64,000 bases of DNA, from contig OX637798.1 in assembly GCA_951802425.1 (NCBI GenBank), positions 3,348,001 through 3,412,000 on the forward strand. The letters are read 5' to 3'. Made by a program: the position numbers and the translations under genes. Shown in pieces: positions 59,979-64,000 of this stretch (position 1 is its first letter; each line of letters starts with the position of its first letter). This stretch comes from Clavaria fumosa (Eukaryota > Basidiomycota > Agaricomycetes > Agaricales > Clavariaceae). The notes under the pieces are model-generated. The model saw only the letters and a program-made list of their open reading frames with translations. It did not search any database and was not told where the DNA came from.

Positions 59979-61672
59979 CTGGTCTCAACTCAAACCATCT
60001 TACACTGAGTCTCTGTGTGGGAGAGAAAGGAGTTTCAGAAAAGGCTTTGACCTCTTTTCTGTGGTGTGCAGGGTGGGGGAGCCACCTGCAATGGCAACTC
60101 AGTCAAAAGGGAGAGGAGGGTGGGTATCAATTTTTCTAGCAGTGACAAGGGAAGAGGGAATGCTAATGAGAAGGTTGTTGGGTGAAGGAAAGAGGTGCTG
60201 GATTATTCAGAGTTGCAAATCTGGCTTTATGTAAGATGTCAATCTCTTGCTTGTTCTGTGCTGAGATCACACATCTTTCACATTCTGCCTTCTGACCAGG
60301 AAGAGTGAGTAGAGAGACTACTGTAACTGTACAAGTGGTAATGAATCAACTGAGTCTCTGTCTGAGAGAAAAAGGGGGTTTACAAAGGCTTTGACCTCTT
60401 GTCTGTGGTGTGCCAGGGCAGGGGAGCCACCTGCAGTGAGCAGAGCCATGACCCCAGAATGGTGCCCAGATGTAGAGTCAACATTGATAGCTTTTGCATG
60501 TTGGGCCATGATGTGTGTTGCATTCCTCCAGTACCTCAGAAAGCTGCAGCCAAGAGTGATTACTGAGCATTGGAATTTGACTATGAGTGATTGTGTCACA
60601 GTCATTCCAACTTTGGAGGACAGAAGTCATAGAAATTTGGGATAGCAGACTTGAGTCAGACTTGGAGTAGAGCTGTGCAAGGATGAGAATATCAAAGACT
60701 AAGGAATACATGTCATGTATTGCTCTCTATATATACTAAATCCATTGCTTGGGAAACTGGAATACTACAAGGTTGTCAGGGAAATGGGCAGTGAAAGCAA
60801 CAGTGGGAAGGAAACAAATTATCCAGGTAGTGAACATGGATCCTACAACCATGCCACAATGACCAGAACGAACAAGAGTGGTGGCAAGGGGACAGAAAGG
60901 AAACAAGAGGGGTGGGTTGTCCAGATAAGAAGTGAAGTTTGGGCACCAAGGGAATGGGACAGTGGTAGCAAGGAGAAGTAGAAAAAGGACCATCAGAGGA
61001 AGATAAGGGATTTGATGCCAAGACAATAAGTGTCAGGGGATGGCATCCTGCATTGATGGGCCATCATACAAATGGGCCATGCCATCAGTTCACATCACAT
61101 GATCCCAGAGTCAGGTGATTGTGACTTAGGTTGCAGTCATGGGAGAGTGCCAGTCATGTGATGTTGCTGCAACAGATTGTCAATGGTGGGAACATGTTGG
61201 GATGTCCATAGCAGAATCTGTTGGGTCATGACAGATAGCAGTGACATCCACCTGAAGAGCAGCAGGTGAATTTGGTCATGTATATGGCCAAAAAAACAAC
61301 CCATTTCATTTACCTGATTATCAACCAATAGCCACCTAGAAAGCTATTGCTAATCACTCAGAGTAATTGATGTAGTGATTTTCACCAGGTCCTAGCCTTG
61401 CCATGGCTATTTCTATAACAATTCAGCACAGTACCTCAAAGACAGAGACTACACAACAGTGAGAAATGGAACAACTACAGTACAACAGATAGCCCACCTC
61501 AGTGATTGACTATCAGTGAGGCAGCCATGTACACAGCATATACTATGAAAGATAAATTGAGGTGCTTAATCAGAGGCACATACTTTGGGACTAACTCCCA
61601 AGCCATTCAAGTCCATGAAAAGAAACTGGTACCCCCATCAGCATATTTGAATCTCCAACACTCAGATGAAAA
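59979..61672. other. Non-coding region with a local direct repeat
   Basis: Two related blocks, about 60005-60090 and 60355-60440, share CTGAGTCTCTGT..GAGAGA and CTTTGACCTCT..CTGTGGTGTGC..AGGG..GGGGAGCCACCTGCA, giving a duplication of about 350 bp. Short ORFs elsewhere lack features. No gene recognised. Confidence 0.5.
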
Positions 61673-62186
61673 TCATATCAACAGTCCTCCTACAACTGCA
61701 CCAATGATGGCAACAGAAGATGCAGTAAACTGAGCCACCATTGTCCCATGCCATGCTTGCCGCCACATAATCTGATGGGTGATTATATCACCTGCCTTAT
61801 CTTCAGCTCTAATCTCAAAAGGGTGTAGCCCATGCACACTTCCATTGTCAATATAGTATACTGCACAAAATGTGTAAAGTGCTGCAAACACACTTTCTGT
61901 CCCATATGTGCAGTATGTCCACAATTGACCAACATATCCTTCAGTGCTCAAGGGGTCATATCCAGGGAGGATAGACTTTGGAGGGGTTACATCAGCAAAG
62001 TCCATCTGTGGTAATTTGCCAAAAATTGCCCCAACATGAAGTAATGCCTCAGCAAGACCTTTTCTTCCTCCTTCATAACCATATGGAAGTTCATTGCCAA
62101 GGTCATTGGCACCACTCCGATTGCTCACTCGCCACTTACACAAGCGTCCCTTTAGATCCTTTGGCAACCGATCTCGTTGGATGATT
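61673..62186 (-). pseudogene. 3' end of a gene interrupted by Copia insertion
   Basis: Frame open from the Copia LTR border (AEIIQRDRLPKDLKGRL) through GNELPYGYEGGRKGLAEALL and HGLHPFEIRAEDKAGDIITH to a C-terminal hydrophobic segment (TASSVAIIGAVVGGLLI) ending at 61673. About 170 codons remain. The regular composition and single long frame suggest a real gene whose 5' part lies beyond the Copia, outside the window. One C-terminal membrane anchor is likely. Family not recognised. Confidence 0.5.
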
Positions 62187-62487
62187 TCAGCAGCGCAGCA
62201 CTGGAGTTCGCGCGAGAGAGCGGTAATGCGTGTGAATTGTTAGTACTACGCAGTGCAAAGTCTTACAAGATGGTACGGACCTGGAGTTCGCGCGAGAGAG
62301 CGGTAACGCGTGAACTCCTAGGGAACTATCGCGGGAGTATTTAAGGGTGAAAGAAGACTACGAAGCAAGAGCTTAAAGAGTAAATGAATCAAAGTAAAAG
62401 CGAGAAGACAGGCGGCAGAACGACGACGCCACACGAGGCGCGGATCCCGGCGAGTTGGGACGAGGCATCTAAGTATGCTCTTCATCA
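62187..62487 (-). repeat. 3' LTR of the second Copia element
   Basis: About 301 bp. In element orientation it begins TGATGAAGAGC directly after AGTGGGAG and ends GCGCTGCTGA, matching the first Copia's LTR ends (TGATGAAGCG, GCGCTGTTGTGA). It contains two copies of a stem-forming repeat, the better one with arms GGAGTTCACGCG and CGCGCGAACTCC (about 62283-62318). Confidence 0.8.
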
Positions 62488-62508
62488 CTCCCACTTGCCG
62501 AGCTCCCA

Positions 62509-64000
62509 CTACTCGAGTACACCGATAGCGACCCGGAATTTCTCGAACAAGTCGCGTGGTAGGGCCTTTGTCAAGATGTCGGCGATCATTTGCGTCGTCG
62601 GGCAGTACTGAAACGATACTTCGCCGTTGGAGACCCGCTCGCGGACGAAGTGATGGCGAATGTCGATATGTTTCGCGCGCGAGTGCGCGACGGGATTCTT
62701 CGAGAGCGCGATACAGCCCTGGTTGTCGGCGTGGATGACGGTCGCGGTGGAGGGAGGAGAGCCGAGATCGGTGAGCAGCGAACGTAGCCATACTGCTTCC
62801 TTAGTAGCGTTTGCAGAGGCCATATACTCGGCTTCGACTGTGGATAGAGCGACCGTCGGTTGCTTCTTCGACGACCAGGAGACAGTGCCGCCAGCGACAT
62901 CAAAGACGAAGCCAGCAATCGAGCGTCGGTCGTCGGCGTCCTGTGCCCAGTCCGAATCGGTCCACCCAACTAGATCAACTCCGTCATTTTTACCTCCCAA
63001 TACCAATCCATGCTGAACCGTGCCCTTGAGGTAGCGGAGAATTCTCTTCAGGGCGATGAGGTGCGACTTCCCTGGATTTGCTCCGAACTGGGCACAGACG
63101 TTCGTCGCGTACTGAATATCTGGTCGGGTGTGCGTCGCATACAGAATACCGCCGAGGCATTCGAGGTAGCCAAAGCCCCGGGCGAACTCGTCGTAAGCGG
63201 CGTGGTCAGCGTCAGAAGCTGGACAATCTGAAACGGACAATTTTTCCTTGACGACTGCTGGCGTTGCGACAGGTGTGGAATTTTCCATGCCATACCGTGT
63301 GAGTAGTGCCTGGACGTACGCCGTCTGGTCCAATCGGATCGTGTGGGCCATGCGGTCGCGACGGACCCGAATTCCTAGGATGTGTTTCAGTTCTCCCAAG
63401 TCGGTAAGTTGAAAGACCTTTCCCAGCTCCGTCTTAAACCACTTCACATCACGGACATCCGCCGCCGCAACCACCATGTCGTCGACGTACACCAGTACAA
63501 GTATCTTCGCCTTCTTCTCCTCTCGTTTGACATACAAACAATCATCAGCCGTCCCGTTGGCGAAGCCCAATCGTTTCATGGTTTCGCCGAGCTTTATCTT
63601 CCACTGTCTCCCCGCTTGCTTGAGGCCGTAGAGCGGTCTCCGCAGTCGCCAGACTCGCCGGTCCTTCTCATTCGTACGTGTTCCATCAGGTGGGTCCAAG
63701 TAAATTTCTTCGCTCAAGTCGCCTCGCAGGTACGCTCCGACGACATCGACCTGGTGGAGAGTCCAGTCCTCCCGCGCGGCCATGGACAGAAGAGCTCGGA
63801 GCGTCGTCAGACGTGCGACGGATGCGAACGACGCCTCGAAGTCTTGTCCTGGAACCTGTGAGAAACCCTTCGCGACTACTCTAGCCTTATACCTGACCAC
63901 CTTCCCATCGCCATCCCTCTTCGTCTGAAAGACTATGCGGCTTCCGATCGCCTTGCGGCCGTCCGGAACCTTGGACACCCACTCGAAGGTCCCTGAAGAA
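62509..64000 (-). CDS. Second Copia Pol, RT-RNase H part, continues off the right edge
   Basis: Open to the window end. Contains PDGRKAIGSRIVFQTKRDG, QVDVVGAYLRGDL, YGLKQAGRQWKIKLGE, LVLVYVDDMVVAA (RT active site), then RNase H (WTDSDWAQD, TVEAEYMASANATK, HADNQGCIALSKNP) and the ending YCPTTQMIADILTKALPRD. Close relative of 24918-29027 but a distinct lineage. No lesion in the visible part, so it may be active. Confidence 0.92.
   Translation of the reverse strand, partial: SSGTFEWVSKVPDGRKAIGSRIVFQTKRDGDGKVVRYKARVVAKGFSQVPGQDFEASFASVARLTTLRALLSMAAREDWTLHQVDVVGAYLRGDLSEEIYLDPPDGTRTNEKDRRVWRLRRPLYGLKQAGRQWKIKLGETMKRLGFANGTADDCLYVKREEKKAKILVLVYVDDMVVAAADVRDVKWFKTELGKVFQLTDLGELKHILGIRVRRDRMAHTIRLDQTAYVQALLTRYGMENSTPVATPAVVKEKLSVSDCPASDADHAAYDEFARGFGYLECLGGILYATHTRPDIQYATNVCAQFGANPGKSHLIALKRILRYLKGTVQHGLVLGGKNDGVDLVGWTDSDWAQDADDRRSIAGFVFDVAGGTVSWSSKKQPTVALSTVEAEYMASANATKEAVWLRSLLTDLGSPPSTATVIHADNQGCIALSKNPVAHSRAKHIDIRHHFVRERVSNGEVSFQYCPTTQMIADILTKALPRDLFEKFRVAIGVLE

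Noticed and set aside
60736..61026. Hydrophobic 96-codon minus-strand ORF that looks membrane-like
   Set aside because: Composition follows an AG-rich non-coding stretch on the other strand; there is no homologous motif, and an alternative frame is equally open.

Overview
The window looks like a repeat-rich, gene-poor stretch of a basidiomycete (Agaricomycetes-type) genome. The evidence is short introns of about 50-90 nt, a KDZ transposase relative, a Rep/PIF1 Helitron, Copia and chromodomain Gypsy retrotransposons, a GH79 glycosidase with a GPI-like tail, and a mutational footprint confined to CpG. No rRNA, tRNA or CRISPR array was seen. All calls come from reading the sequence; no database search was run.

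Layout. 1-1994: start of a Gypsy element on the minus strand (gag and probable 5' LTR), cut by the window edge. 1990-4652: a minisatellite and degraded LTR-like sequence. 4653-16050 and 23450-46980: two copies of one Helitron-like element, head to head, forming a giant inverted repeat around a 7.4 kb spacer. The spacer holds a 44-bp minisatellite (16150-17430), a decayed KDZ transposase gene (17462-20890) and an apparently intact seven-exon gene (21394-23086). That gene's N-terminus imitates the histone H3 tail and is followed by a PHD-like finger; it is the most interesting object here. The right Helitron copy was later entered by an intact Copia element (24568-29358), a hAT-type MITE (33208-33519) and a decayed Gypsy (37334-45278) that carries an antisense Zn2Cys6-like ORF. 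The left copy has its own independent MITE (11980-12291).

46981-53061 is the most host-like part: a small two-exon gene (47942-48257), a GH79 beta-glucuronidase-type gene with a 13-nt microexon (50568-53061), and a displaced duplicate of that gene's 3' end (47154-47554). 53401-53648 is a foldback/MITE-like element. 54360-59973 is a complete Gypsy element with a 5-bp target duplication. 61673-62186 is the 3' end of a gene broken by a second Copia element (62187 to beyond the right edge).

How it fits together. The region is a nest of transposons with a clear relative order: Helitrons first, then MITEs, Copia and Gypsy inside them. LTR pairs differ only at CpG sites (CpG to TpG or CpA), and canonical Arg codons CGA have become TGA in Gypsy pol and probably in the KDZ gene, as expected from deamination of methylated CpG. 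The Helitron protein has an unusual architecture: a signal-peptide-like N-terminus, a tandemly duplicated 69-nt exon (four copies on the left, two on the right, mostly with GC-AG introns), a PW-containing repeat region, Rep, PIF1 helicase, and a C-terminal USP-like cysteine protease domain.
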